In this document: in pieces, positions 23,501 to 36,590 of the stretch
Layout: each line of letters starts with the position of its first letter
Position numbering within the stretch: the stretch's first letter is position 1
From: Paracyclopina nana
Lineage: Eukaryota > Arthropoda > Copepoda > Cyclopoida > Cyclopettidae
Direction: 5' to 3'
Length of the DNA stretch: 64,000 bases
Assembly: GCA_019096065.1 (NCBI GenBank)
Contig: JAGUCH010000001.1
Location: 1,984,001-2,048,000 of the forward strand
Translations under genes and position numbers: made by a program
Notes under the pieces: generated by a model
The model's input: the letters and a program-made list of their open reading frames with translations, nothing else
Told to the model about the DNA's origin: nothing
The model's database searches: none

Positions 23501-26500
23501 AAAAGCCAACTAATCTTTTTTAATTAGATTTTCTTGCAGCTCACACAAGATGCTCTGTTTTCATCAAGCTGGCCAAAAAGGAGGAAAAGTGGGAAAAAAT
23601 AAAAAGTACATCTGGTAGCTTTGCAGCCACTACTTCCTTGAGGCGCTCGAGCGCGCTCCCAAAAAAGAATCCCTGCTCAGCTCGCTCATCCCTTTTGAAC
23701 TAGGGCTCTACTCCCATTTCTGGAGTGTCAACAATCTTGGTTAAATCCCCCCACAGAGAGAGGGAGAGACCTGGTAATACTGTTTACTCTTGTCAGCCCA
23801 TAAAAGCAACAAAGCCCGAGATCTTCAATATCTTGAAGTCATAAAAAGCAACTTGCAGGAGAATGCACAGCTACAAACAGTGACATTTGAATTTTGCATA
23901 TTTTGCATTCCTTTTTAGTAGCAGCAATTCTCTATGACTCTCAGCTGAGTGAAAGCAGCCACTACCACAGTGAAGCACTTTCTATTACAACATATGACAT
24001 AAGGAGCTTACAATCAAAGAAGAGGAAGGATCCTTTTAGAGTAAGTCCAGCTTTTATGGGGGTACTTTTGCCAAAAAGGCAAATGATTACATTATCTTAA
24101 AAACAAAACTTCCCAGCCTGCCAGGTACTTAGTAAAAAAGATGAAAAAACTTTTGCAAAACTCTTGGCAGCAAAAGAAGAGAGAGAGAGAGAGAGCTCTG
24201 CCCTTTAAAAAAGAGGAGCAAAAGAAATCATCTCAAAGGACTATTTCTTTTCCTTTCTCCCCTCTATTACTACATACTGCTATACTGTAAGCTGACACAG
24301 TGGGGAAATACAACTGCTAGCACTGATTTATGGATCCCACCTCAATGTGTATGTACTAATAGACTACTTGATTGAGATTGCTGTATCTACCATTGTTGTG
24401 TTAGCTGGTCTTTTTTTTTAAAGTTCCTAGCTCAGCTAAAGAGTGAGAATTGTGTCCCTGTGTGCACTTGTGAGCTCCTTTCCCTCCTTTTTTCATTTGG
24501 ATGGATGTTAAAATAACAAAAAGGGGGTCATGTTAAAAGGGGAGCTGAGAGAGCAACAAATACATGCTGCACTCATAAATACAGTTATTTACAGAAATCA
24601 ATAGCAACAGCAGAGGAAAAACATGACACACTTAGTTGAGAAGGTTTAATTGAATGTGTGTGTATCTTGTACTGCTACAACAAGAAGACTGTTTATGCTA
24701 TTCAGCTACTACATATACTATTTGGTGGTATATATTGTAGAAATATCAGAGGAGGAAAGCTTGCTTTTGTTATGAGCAGTATTTATTGATTTTGTGTTCC
24801 TGCTTGGCTTTTATTGGAGAGTCCATTTAGATAGAATGGTAATTTTCTCTCCAAAAGTAATTGCGCATCAAAAACTGTGTAAGTGCATATTTTTCCACAT
24901 ATTTTCACCTGGACAAAAAAATGACATTTATGCTGTTGGCCACACATGTTGCCATATTTAAAACACATTGCACTTTGAGGCTTCATTCTGAAAAAAGTAG
25001 CATCATTTACTTTTTGGCAACTTTTTGGGCCCACATGTCAGCAAGTTTGTTTACATTTTGGATCTGGAAAATGTTTGACAGTCAATAAATAACGTAATGC
25101 ATTTATTATGAATCATGCTTTCCTTCTCTTCTAGCGCTACAGAAGATACTTATCATTTTAAGTGCACACAAAAGTAATTGGACATCATTAACTGATGTAT
25201 TACTTCATACATATTTCCTCTCACTCTCTGTTCTTATCTTTGCATTCCCTCTTTCAGCTTTTTCACAATTTGAACCTGCGTGAAATGAAGCCATTAATTT
25301 ATGGAATGATCCAACTTTTTTTCAGCATGGTATATAAAGTTGAGGTTGAGGAAGTAAATCAAAGAGAAAGCCAAGCTGCTCTATCACAATGAGGCAATTC
25401 AGGTAAGTATACAGTGCACAATATTTTAACAATATTTGGATGATAATTTTGTGAGAGTGAGTCAGAATGTAGCATTAAAGCTTGAATTACATTAAGCTAA
25501 TGGCCTCATAAAAGCAGTGAAAAGAAAAAAGGTCATATTGTAGTTGTGTTGTTGTTGAGAGAAGAAAGCTGCTCAAATTTACATACTCCAATATATCTGA
25601 AGAAGAAGAAGGGAAAATTGCTCAAAATGCAACTTCCTCTGTCAAGGAGAGAAGCTTTTGAAATAAAATCAATTGGCAAAAAGAGGATTCAACTCTTGTG
25701 TCATGTACTACTACCTTGTGCAACAAAAAAGGCAGCAAAGATCAATAAAAATACAAAACTAGCACAGCATGTATTGAAAATTCTCCTTTTTTCTTCTTCT
25801 TTTGTTGTGACTAAATTACACTTTTGAACAATTATTGAGCAAGAAGCTTTTACAGGAATTATTCCAAGTGGCATTTTCATTGTTGTTTTGGCTCCTTTTT
25901 GGAGTGACATACACACATCCTTGAAGGCGAAGAATTCACAGCGTAATTGAAAAATAAAGAGTGACTTTTACGTTTCCCCAAAGGTACAAAAAAAAGAAGG
26001 AGGAGAAGGAGCTTTAAATTGAGTTGGGAAAACAAAGAGGCAATTTGACAAATTAAATATTAAGCTCAGCTGATGATGCATTTTTCTGTGGTAGTTAATG
26101 GCCTTTTTCTCTCTCTTTCTTTTTCACAGTTTTGCCTGGAGCCAGAAAAAAAAGTTGTGACTTGGCATTAACTGGTGTAGTGGAACTTTTTATATATATA
26201 TACCTACACACACATTCTGAATTGGATTGAATTCAGTCAAAAGCAGGCAAAAGAACCAAATCCAGCAATAAATTGAACTTTATGCCTGACATTTCACAGC
26301 CAGCTAGGAGAAAATAGCTGCACATAGCCTAATAGAATGACTTGCATGTTTATTTGCAAGTAAACTGCAGGGTTTTTTTACTCTCAAAGGGTCATTTGGA
26401 CAACTTAAAGGCCAATTTGAAATACTTAAAAATGACAGCAGAACAGTCTAGGAATATTAAAAAAACACAAACCTTTTTTGAGCATAAATGAGCTTATTAT

Positions 26501-29500
26501 CATGATAATATTTTTCTGTGTAAATGTGTAAAATTGGAAATTGTCCATGACTAAAGTGAGGAATCTGCCTTTTGAAAAGTTAGAGTTTGAAAAAGGAAAT
26601 ATGGCTCTGATTGATTTGATTGTTATTTGGTTGAGGGTCTCGCGCACTGTGACCCCTGTTTTGCCGTGTCCCATCACTGCTGCCCTCTGATGTCCAGGTA
26701 AAGCTCAAATAATAACACAACTTTTCACCTATGCGCGCCACAAAACTGCCATGCACAGTGGGAAAGAAGCCACTCATATTTGGGGAAATTGCAGTTTTAC
26801 ATGATCATCTCAGCCCACTTTCACTCTAAACTGGAAATAACATAATACATTGCAAAAACAGGGCAGATTTAGCCAGATTTGCTTTTTAAGCTGCAAGCTA
26901 GCAAATATGCCTAAAAGCATTTATTTTTCAAAATCCAGGATTGCTCGCAAATAACAATCCACTTTTCTTTGTTTTGTTACAAAAAGTTTTTCAATATTTG
27001 GCTCTGCAGTCTGAATTTTGCACACCAGCTCGGGTCGTTGGCAATAATAGCTAATTTACTTTTGCGCGACCTTTTTGACCACTGTGCATGTTTTGGCCAC
27101 AACAACATTAACAACAATAAAATACTTGGATCACGCTCGAGAAAACATGAGCACAGAGTGGGCTTTTTTTGCAGCTGACGCATAATGCATATAAAACCTA
27201 AATTCAATCTCATAATTAATTGTCCAAGTCAACATGCAAATGTCAAGCTGAAAATGTTAATAAAAGAAGGAGATTTTTTTTGTCATGTCGAGCTGGTATT
27301 TAGATCTGATAAAATGCCACTGAGTGCAGTAAGTAATCCAAGTATTTGGTGGCTTAAAAATAGCCCGCATTGTCAAATGAGCTAGCTTTTTCAACAATAA
27401 ATTATTTGACCACAACGGAGAGCTTTAAAGCACAAGAAACAACTGCATTTTTCCAAAAAAAAGAGAGCAATTGCTAATTTCATAGTAAAAGCTGAATAGA
27501 AAATTCCAGCTTTGCTGAATATGAGAACAAGCTTTTTCTACCTTTAAATTGAAGCTTAATGTCAGCCATTTTGGCAAAGATGATGGAGAAATGACAAGAA
27601 CCGGTTATTTCAAATCATTATTAGTCACAGAAATTGGAGTAAACATTTCACAATGAATAAAGTGTGAGAGAGTAAAAGTCACTCTACCTTCCTTCCACAA
27701 ATTGCATTTTTAATGGCTGTTCATGCTAAAAATTGCATTTTCAAAATGCTGGTGAAAAAATTGCAAGATTTGCTGATAAGGAAAAAAGTGGAACAAGTTT
27801 GCAAAACATGTTTTTTTGTCTTCTAGTCTTTTATCCAAAGCTGTTGTTTGAAAGGAAAAAATGCATAAAATTAATGCCAACAAAAAGACTTCTTTTGTAA
27901 ATGTATCTCTTCTTGGTCTTCACATGATTAATGATCACTTTTTCCCTCTCTCTTTTCAGAATGATTTAATATTTTTTGCTTCCAAATGCATTCAGCCTCA
28001 GATTTGTAGCCGAAATCTAATTCTTGATATCAACATCATGATTTGGCGCTATAAGCCGAATACTTTTGCTACATAATATTTAGAGGTTATAAATGTCAGC
28101 AGTTTTGAAAAAAAAGCCTGCAAATTGCACGCAATTTAGGACAATGATATGCCATATTAGCAACTTTGTTATTGCAGCAGAGCAAAGGTTTGATATATAC
28201 ATTAAAAGGCTTTTTTTCTCGCGAGAAAAGTTGAAAATGCAGAAAGTTTTGGTGCATTTGCTATTTTTCTGCAAAAACGCCTGAAAGAATTCAGAATAGA
28301 AATATTCGAGTCAGCTTCTCAACAACATTGATATTTTGCTCTGTTAAAAGTATCCAATTTAGAGCCACTTTTTGTCTTGGCAATGTCTATGTAATTTGGC
28401 AGAAAAGGTTGCCAAAAGAAGAAGAAGAAGAGACTGAAGAAGTGGCAATAATGCAAAAGTTCATTTGTTTTTTCAATTTCTCTTGGTGGGCCAGCAAAAC
28501 CAAAACTTTTTTATTGGTTGTAAAATTGAACTGAATAATGGAGACTTTTTTGCTTTATGCTAATTCCAGCCATGGAAAACAAAAGCACAGTGGGCGTAGC
28601 AGCAGCGAAAATTCCCATTTCAAAAAAGGGTCAGGAAAATATGTGTGGCCATAAAAACCAGTCTTTTTTTCCTCTTCTCCAAATAGCTAATAAAAGTAGG
28701 AAATTAAATAAAGTGACTAGGAATCTGGCTGAAAAACTGCGTTTGATCCCATAATTGTTTTACGTGCCATTTAACAAGAAAATGATGATTTATATTATTC
28801 TAGTCCAGATTGAAGCCATCACCAAGAAAAGTGCATTTGGCAAAAAAAGTAATGTTGCTGCAGTATCAGTGGCTGAATGCATTTTGCTCACGAGTTTTTC
28901 AGGAGTAATAACAGAACTATGAATAATTATTACACCAGCACTAATTAACAGCATTCTCATAATAATAGATTTTGGCCAATGAGAAAAAACTAATTGATTT
29001 CTCACAGTAATCCCACGTCTTAGAGCAGTGATACAAAAAAGGCAAAGAATAAAAAATATGAGCTAATTAAGCTTGATCATTGTGCGACCGAGATTTATTA
29101 AAACTCAGATGCTATCAGATTTGCTTGATTTATATTTAGTCCATTCAGCCAACTAATTGCCATTTTACATGAAAAAAATCATTAAAAGCTGTTATGGAAA
29201 GAAAAAACTATGTGAAACATTCAGATTACTGTGCACGCTATTTTAATCAAAATTGAGCCCTTACTTCTAGCCTATAATTACCTTTTTTGTAGCTGCTCAA
29301 AATTGACCTTTTTTCCCCCCGATGTTGTCTACTTTATGGTGCCGAGCTGCCATTTTTAGGGCGCGCGAACCAGCTCAGACATCTGAGAAAAATGATTCCA
29401 CAATGGAAAAATATTTCACTTCTCATCTTTTCATCCAATGCGGAAAAAAAGATATGAATTTTAATAGAGAGCTCCTCACATTTTGGCAATCATTTTTAAT

Positions 29501-32500
29501 AGTCAACGCGCGACAGATGTTATTATAACAGTAGAAAGGGAGGAAAAATCAATACAATTAAGCCCAACAAAAACGTGATTCATAATCCAGATAAAGTCAA
29601 ACATGTTTTGCCAATTTGGCAGAAAATTGGCAAGCAAAAACCACAGTGTTAAAAACAGCCTACGCACCTCAGTTTTTTTTCATTTGTATTTGTAGTGTAT
29701 GTAAATAGATGACCAGGGCTGAGCACACAGGACTAAAATGCTGACAAAAGCCATTTTCGACGTTAGTGTCATTTTCGCCATAAATTGCCTTGGAAGCCTC
29801 CCACTGTGCCAAAATATCATTATGACACAAAAAGTCCCAACTTTTTTGCCTAGCGAAGGTCAAGCAATGAATAAATGTAATTTTGCCAAAATTGCTTTTT
29901 TCCACACACACTGGGAAAAGCTGGCCGCAAAAAAGTGCAGCAGCACACAACTCATTTGAGCTAAAAGTTTTTCACAAGAAGTATGCAGATTATTTGTGGA
30001 ATGTACGAATATTTCCGCCTCTCTCGCATTTTTTCAAATGTTAGAGACCTCTCGATGATAGAGCATCGCCTAGTTACAGATCTGCATACACAGAGAAAAG
30101 TGCATTGGCTCCCATATTTTATATTTGGGAGATTTTAACTGTTTTTTCAGTTGTCAAGCCAGAAACACATTTGATGTTTTTCTATTTACACAATTTCCCA
30201 GAAAATAGTTTTTTTTCAAATGCTTTTGCCCTCCATTTGTGTAAAAGCTTTCGGCTAATTTGGCTGACAGAATGTGTATTGATTTTTTTCGCTTTAGGGG
30301 GAAGCAAAATTAGTCCAAATATTCTTCTTCTTCTTCTTCTCTCAAGTTTCATGGGAGTACCAAACTTTTCGAAATCCAAGGGGGGTCTCACTAAATCCAA
30401 CATCTCATCAAATAGCTAAATATTTACTACAAGCTCATCCATAAATCATGACTTTTCACAGGGAAGAGCCAATATTATTTAAAGGGGCAATTTAGTGCGG
30501 CATTGTGCAGTAATGTATAAAAGAGATTTGAGCCAGCAGGAAAAAGGGCGAATAGTACGAAAAAAAGGAGGCTCTTTCTTCTTCTGCTTCTTCTTTTTGA
30601 GAAAGTTTCTTTGTTGTTAGAGAGAGAGAGAAAACTTTCCTATTTTGCCCAACTTGTACAAAATATAACCAAATAGCACAGCAATATTATTAGTATGTCC
30701 CAAAAGCCAGCATGAAATTTCCAATATCATGGTAAATTGGGGGTCTTAATTGGCTGTTGAAACATATAATAGCAAAAGTAGGAAAATAGGGAAAAAATGA
30801 ATGTGGATGATCATAAATCAGGTCGTGAATAAACTAAATAAAAAAAAATGTGGACAAAGAGCAAAACAAAAGATCAAGGTGAAACAGCATTGAAAAAAAA
30901 GAGGGCAGATTGCGCTTCGCCGTGCAACTTGTGAATTTACAAGTGTTTAGCACATTTATTGAACGCGTCCCTCTTTGTGTCAAAGTTGAAGTTCTCGGTT
31001 CAAGTTTCAACATATTTATTTTCTCTTCCCCTCAAATAGTTAGATAAGCACAAGCATTTTTCAAATACTGACATGAAAATTTTGCCAGCTTTTTCTGCTG
31101 AGCTGTTGAAAAATGGTAATTGGACACACAATGAAATGTGCAGAGCATAAAAAAATTTATGGACCAAATTTAGCGAGTTTAATTAGTCATCTGTGTTTTT
31201 TTCCGCTCGCATCAGCAAAAATTCAGCCAGATTTCCATTTTATATGGCTTCTTCTTCACTTTTGATAGCCATATATTCATGAAGAAATATTTTGTCAGTC
31301 ATGAAGGGAAAAAAAGGTTATCTTCAGAACAATCTGGGAAAAATGGGAGGATTTATGGGCCAAACCAAGCCACAGTGGGCCAGATTAGCTGCAAAATATG
31401 TGTGCTCACCATAAGAAGGTTTGGAGCATTATTGCTCTCCTTTGTCCACCAGTGGTGACAATTCCAAAAATACCCATGCACACAAACAAAAAATTAAACC
31501 TCAATAGAATTGCTAATTTGAAGGGCAGTAAGAAAACAAGGAAAATTCAGATTTTAATCTGCTTGTGCAAAGTGGGAAAATCTGTCAAGGAAGCCTCTCT
31601 TATTTTCCGCTACTCTATATTTATTTTGGCGAGTTTTCCTTGCACGAGGAGAAAATGAGTGCGCGGAGTTTTCGCAGTAACCTGACCCTCACAGTGGCCA
31701 TTTTGAGCATGGTTATTTAACTCCTATTTTAAGCTCCATTTTGCCCGGGCGCGCAAAGGCTCGCTCTTGTAACAACAATCCTAACTCAGCTCTGTTGAAT
31801 TGACTCCTTTATCTCCAATTTGTGGAACAACTTTGCAAATAAGATTTTTTTTGGTGTGTTGCTGCACAGTGGGAAAAAGAGTTGCAGAGCATTGAAGAGA
31901 GCCAGCCAGGCAAAATGTGTGTGTTTATGAATGAGGAAGAAAAGTCGTGACTGCTCTGCAGTTACTTTTTTTCCTACAAAAGAGGAGCTCGCTCACAGTG
32001 CAATTCCAAACATATTATGACCACTGTGTGGCACACAGATTCGCACATTGAATGACAAAAGCAAAAATATGAAATTCGAAAAAAGTAAATTATGGCAGAA
32101 AAATGGAATTTTCTTGTGCATACAGGTTGACTTAACAATAATGCAGTTCATATTTGAAGAGAGGGAGGGAGGGAGGGAGAGGAAAAGGGGAGAGAGGGAG
32201 AAGAAAAAGCAGCAGCTTTCCTTTTTGCACAAAATTGACTTTCCCATACTTTCACGGAAAATATAAATCAATATCAAATTACATGATAAAATTTGCATTA
32301 GTCACAATAACAATAATAATAATTATTATTACGGCTTCGATGCTCCAGGCATGAAAATGAAAAAACGTGGTGACACTTGTGTACAGTAAAACAGTGTTAT
32401 CTTGCATTGCCCCCGCGAATCTCAACAAGTGTCAATTATGCTACAAATAAACGAATATCCATTGGGAGCTCTCAGCCGATTTTAATTTATACATAGGCGT

Positions 32501-33291
32501 AATTGGGCAAATTCAATCCGAGTTACTCAGCTGCATTAGTACTGCACCAACAACGCACACTCTGACAGATTGTGACAATCAATGACAAGAGCGTCAAAGT
32601 GACAAAAGTGACAATCCCAAGAAGAGAGTCAGCTTGAGGTGTATGCAGCGCAAAAACGACAAAAAACCACATAAGCATGAGAAAAAAAATCCCAAATTAA
32701 ATGGCTCTTACGCAAGAAAATAATCATCGCAGTCAAGTGCCTGAACAACATGTTCAATTTGCCTTAATTAGAATTCCGAGAAGCGCTCGTTACAATTCAA
32801 AATTCGTACTTCGAAATTCAAAATTCAAATAATATTAGCTTTCTTACCTCTCCGTGGTAATGCATGCGCCCGTCCGGCGTGTATTCGGGCAGGAAATACA
32901 ATCTGAGGCTGGACAGGGTCTGGTTGGTGTTCTTGTCCTCCCACAGCAACTGGAGCTCGGCAATGGCCACCAAGTCCGAGTTCGGCCAGATTTTGATGAA
33001 GAAAAACTCGCCGAGGCTGAGGATTTTCGTCCTCCCGTTTTTCACGTATTTGATGGCCTTGTAGAAGGAGTAAGCCGCGTGATGCCCACACGACGGACCC
33101 ACGAACTGCAAGAATTTTTTCGTGCTCTTATAATCTTCCGACGTTAGCTTTTTCGGCATGGGCGGCGTGAGGAATCCGTTAAACGGCACGTTATTGTTAA
33201 CGGTCAGAGCAGTAGTCACTTTCTTGCCGCCCGAGGCTCCGATTTTCACCGTTTTCTTGCCCGGTGGGGCACCGTGACCGCCTTCCACCAT
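17506..33291 (-). CDS. ARID5: ARID5-type AT-rich interaction domain transcription factor
   Basis: Eight coding exons: 33291-32848, 20794-20554, 20496-20260, 20075-19954, 19895-19742, 19639-19489, 19367-19301 and 19245-17506; 1051 residues. ARID5 proteins bind AT-rich DNA and recruit the PHF2 demethylase (family knowledge). The N-terminal half has the ARID5-specific domain: QFVGPSCGHHAAYSFYKAI, LGEFFFIKIW, AIAELQLLWED, LYFLPEYTPDGR, then DEIVAVSEKAVLRVNDLLDW and VLFCREIFDY. Exon 4 adds an AT-hook-like GRPRKRKK. The ARID itself follows: EFLKKLIAYMDCRNTPIERP, LGGYDGCMTKKAW, SIYDDLGGNPQNTSAATCTR. The large last exon is disordered and rich in Ser, Pro, Gln and Ala, with several poly-Ala tracts near the C-terminus. 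The ATG at 19260, inside the last intron, opens in frame into the last exon, so a short ARID-less isoform is conceivable. The first coding intron is 12 kb; all others are under 200 bp. Confidence 0.92.
17590..17632 (-). repeat. Coding poly-alanine tract in ARID5
   Basis: GCG/GCC/GCA/GCT-type Ala codons in a run of about 14, followed by NPYGYPPGL. The mixed codons suggest selection on the protein, not simple slippage. A shorter Ala run lies at about 17815-17845. Confidence 0.75.
24177..24195. repeat. (GA)n microsatellite
   Basis: Run of about nine GA units inside the ARID5 intron. Confidence 0.8.
32158..32182. repeat. (GGGA)n microsatellite
   Basis: Purine tract with about five GGGA units followed by more G/A-rich sequence, in the ARID5 intron. 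Confidence 0.75.
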
Positions 33292-33566
33292 GCTCGCAGT
33301 TCACTCGTTATTTCCACTAATTTTAACGGGCCGACCCGTTACCGTAACGGTTTTCCACGACTCACTAACATGTTACGTAGCGCTCATTTTTCTTCAACTA
33401 CTTTTTATGCGTCGATTTTGGGCGAATGAAAAATACGCTCGCTTTTTTCCGTTAATTGGTTGAGAGCATTTTAATCACTGCTAGGGCAACATTTTTTGGG
33501 ACCAAAGCGATTTTGCAGAGCGCTGTGGGGAGCGCGCGCTCGCGCTGCTACACACAATTGGCTTCG

Positions 33567-33584
33567 ACGCGCGCGCGCGCGCCC
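33567..33584. repeat. (CG)n dinucleotide run
   Basis: Alternating C and G for about 17 bases, 270 bp upstream of the ARID5 start codon, within AT-rich surroundings. Such a run could adopt Z-DNA. Confidence 0.8.
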
Positions 33585-36573
33585 ACTCCAATGAGCTCTG
33601 CACAGTGGGCTAAGCTATTAGATCCGAAATTAGTGCGGAAACGACTTGGAAAAGCAAATATTATAGCTAATGCGCTACCCAAATTAAAATGCACCCTTTT
33701 TCTTGTATGAAATCAGGGTGTTTTTTTTTCACCCCAGTGTGCTCGAAAAATGATCGCAATTAGCACTTATTTTCAGCGTGTAAGATGCACTGTAAGTAAT
33801 TTGAAAAAGGGGGTAGTTGTTTCACTTCATCCATGATGGGGATGGAAAAAACTGAATATTACTCAAGAATGAGGGGAGCAAGGAAAACACATCATTTAAT
33901 GGGGGGAGAAGAGAGGATTTTTTTAAATACGACTACATTGAGATCAAGAGATTGGAAAACAGGAAATAACTACAAACTTTTTTTGGCCAAAAGCACATAG
34001 GGAGCAAATTTCAATTCCAAAAGCATCCATTTTGAGAAAATAAACTATTACGGAAAATGACTTAATTTTTTTTGTTTCAATTTATATTATTTCGAGCAGA
34101 AATGAATTCCCACAGTGCGATATGCAGAATTGTAAAATAGGTCGCATGATTTTTAATGGAAAGACCACACAAAAATATTTGCTGCTGCAAGGCCAACAAC
34201 TTGTTTTGAGAGTGCTGACAAATTCCATAAATTGCTAAATGGAAATCAATGGGTGAAAAAAGGTGGGCGGAAAAGGAGATTTCTTTGGGAAAATGGTTAG
34301 ATGTAGTTACCACATCAAAAGCAACAACTATCGATTTTCAATGTTGGTGCTCGAGATTAAAGGAGGCAGAGAAAGGACAGAATAACGATCCTTGAATGCA
34401 CAGTGGGACCGACACATCAACTCTCCTCCCCCCTCTCGCTTAATGGCTTTATTCATTTTCAACTAGATTAGGCTTTTCAACTCTTCTTACTGCGAACGAG
34501 TGTGTGTGTGTGTTTTCCTTATCAGAAAATTCCGCGAATCAGCTCATCTCTCTCATTTCGCCAACTTGTCGAGTTTCAACATTTGAAGTAATGAAGCATT
34601 TAATTTTCCAAAGCATCATCATTTGTATGCATGCCAATTGTTTGTCCACGGTGTGAATTTTGCCAGTGTGTGTGAACTCTGTTCACCGACAAAAAAAGTC
34701 AATTTGCGCGGCCATAAAACGAGGTCTTTTTTTTGAGAGCTGAGTAAAAACTCCAAATTCTGCTCTTTACAGCTTCAAACTTGAATGGCACGGCTACATC
34801 ATATAAAGAATAGTGCTAGCAGCAATAATTGAGATTTTTCAAATAAAAACGAATGACTCCAAAATGTTTGTAAATAAAAAATAACGCCTTTTTAGCCCTC
34901 TGAGGATTACATGAAAAAAGGTTCCTATTTTTTCCCAAATCACGCTAAATGTAGCGGCAAGAGACTTTTTTCCTCTTTTCAGGTTGCAGCGAAAAGTTAA
35001 GTCAAACTTGTTTTCAATTAAATCACTGCGCGATAAGTTGTGTGCGCCAGTGTAAACAAATAGCTATTATTGACACAGTGGAACTGCAGCAATAGCAATG
35101 GCTCCCCTCTCCTCCTAACATTTTCAGCTTTTATTAGCTAAGAAGAAACATAATGATTCACGGTTTTTTGCGCGCACTCAACTCCCCACTGTGCAGGAGC
35201 GCGAAATGACTCACAACAAGCAATGTGAGCAAATAAATCAAATTTGAGAAAAACTTTCCGTCAACTTTTGTCATTTAAAGTTCGCGAGCATATTTACCGC
35301 GAGCCTCGTATGTTTGCTATTTCAAAAAAATAGAAACCCCTTTATATTCGGGCAAAATAGTCATTAAAATGCATAATTTTTTTTTGCTGCTTTGTCATGA
35401 AAAACAGATTACCCCACATTTTCCATGCACACTGGTCCGAACTGGAATATTTTGCGGACCAAGTCCGCAAAACTTAAATGTACTTTCAAGATTTCATTTA
35501 CGCATTTTCAAAGGGAAAAAGGTCGATTTTACCAAAAGAAAAGATGAGCAAGGCTCTTAGTTGCACAACAAACCATCAAATTTGAAATTTCCATGTAAGG
35601 TACGATATCCGCCCCATTCTTTATTTTTATGAGCGTGGCATGCTGAAGGGAAAACGAGTTTTGGACCTTTTTTGTGAATTTGAAGGAGCCCATTGTGCGA
35701 CAGCTCGCCTAATATGTTAGAGGGGAAAGATATAAACTCCCCTAATAATAGAAGGAAAAGGAGATCGAAAAAAAGTTGCTGGCGAAGGGAGAAGTACTTT
35801 TTACTCCAACTCTTCCACACTCGATAATTTTCTTCGCGTTTTATTTGTTTTCCCACAGCAGCAAAAGAGCAACTCAATTAGACCAAAAAAGGGGGAAATT
35901 TTAGAATATTATTTCAAGAGGACATTTTGAATGTCAACTTATTTCAATGGTCAAAAAAGAGGCAAACAATGAGTGCGCGCGCGCCCTCTTTATTTCCGCT
36001 TGTTTTCCCACACAAAAAAGTGACTCGTATAATTTGTCTTGCACATTGTATAAATTGTTTACTGTGTAGTTCTTTATACATTTTCATTCATGCCAGCCAA
36101 TGGCAGCCAGCAAAGCTAGAAAAGCTCTCAAGAAGATATTGCGTAACGCCCCTTTAATCCAGCAATATTGAAGCTTTTTAAAAAAAATCCAGCGCAGGAT
36201 TACATTGATTATTATCATGGCAATTTGAGATCTGCAACTTGCCTAGACTCGCTAAATAAGAGGTTGGTGTAGCGGAAAAATTGCCAGGTCTGTAATTTTT
36301 TGGGCTATTATTATTTTTGGGTCAATGTGCTCGTTTCAGCAGCATACAAAGTGCGACGCGTTGATACAAATTCACCTTTACCAAACACACGCACAAAAAC
36401 GTCAATTTTCAGCTACATCCATAATGTGGTGCAAAGCAAACATGCTAATTTCATTAAGTATCAATTATCTTGACAATACGGGATTGCCGCGTTAATTTGA
36501 TGTGCATGCAATCTGCGCATGAATGGGACACTTTTTTCCTCCCCTTTTCCCACAGTGCACTGACAAAAGAGTG

Positions 36574-36590
36574 AGCGCGCGCGCGCGCGT
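36574..36590. repeat. (GC)n dinucleotide run
   Basis: Alternating GC run, preceded within 25 bp by CACAGTGCACTG; same association as at 33567. Confidence 0.8.

Larger units (their letters stand above)
20795..32847 (-). other. 12-kb first coding intron of ARID5
   Basis: No convincing coding exon was seen on either strand; the open frames here are short, AT-biased and lack family motifs. Donor (minus) is GTAAGA at 32847 and acceptor TTTTGCAG ends at 20795. The intron is AT-rich with many poly-A/T runs, yet it carries short GC-rich islands (GCGCGC blocks at about 21590, 21930, 22160-22200, 22610-22630, 23650, 29360, 31745) and many copies of CACAGTGG or its complement. Simple repeats are (GA)n near 24177-24195, a TA run near 26200, (CTT)n near 30322 and (GGGA)n near 32160. 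It is the obvious place to seek enhancers. Confidence 0.6.
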
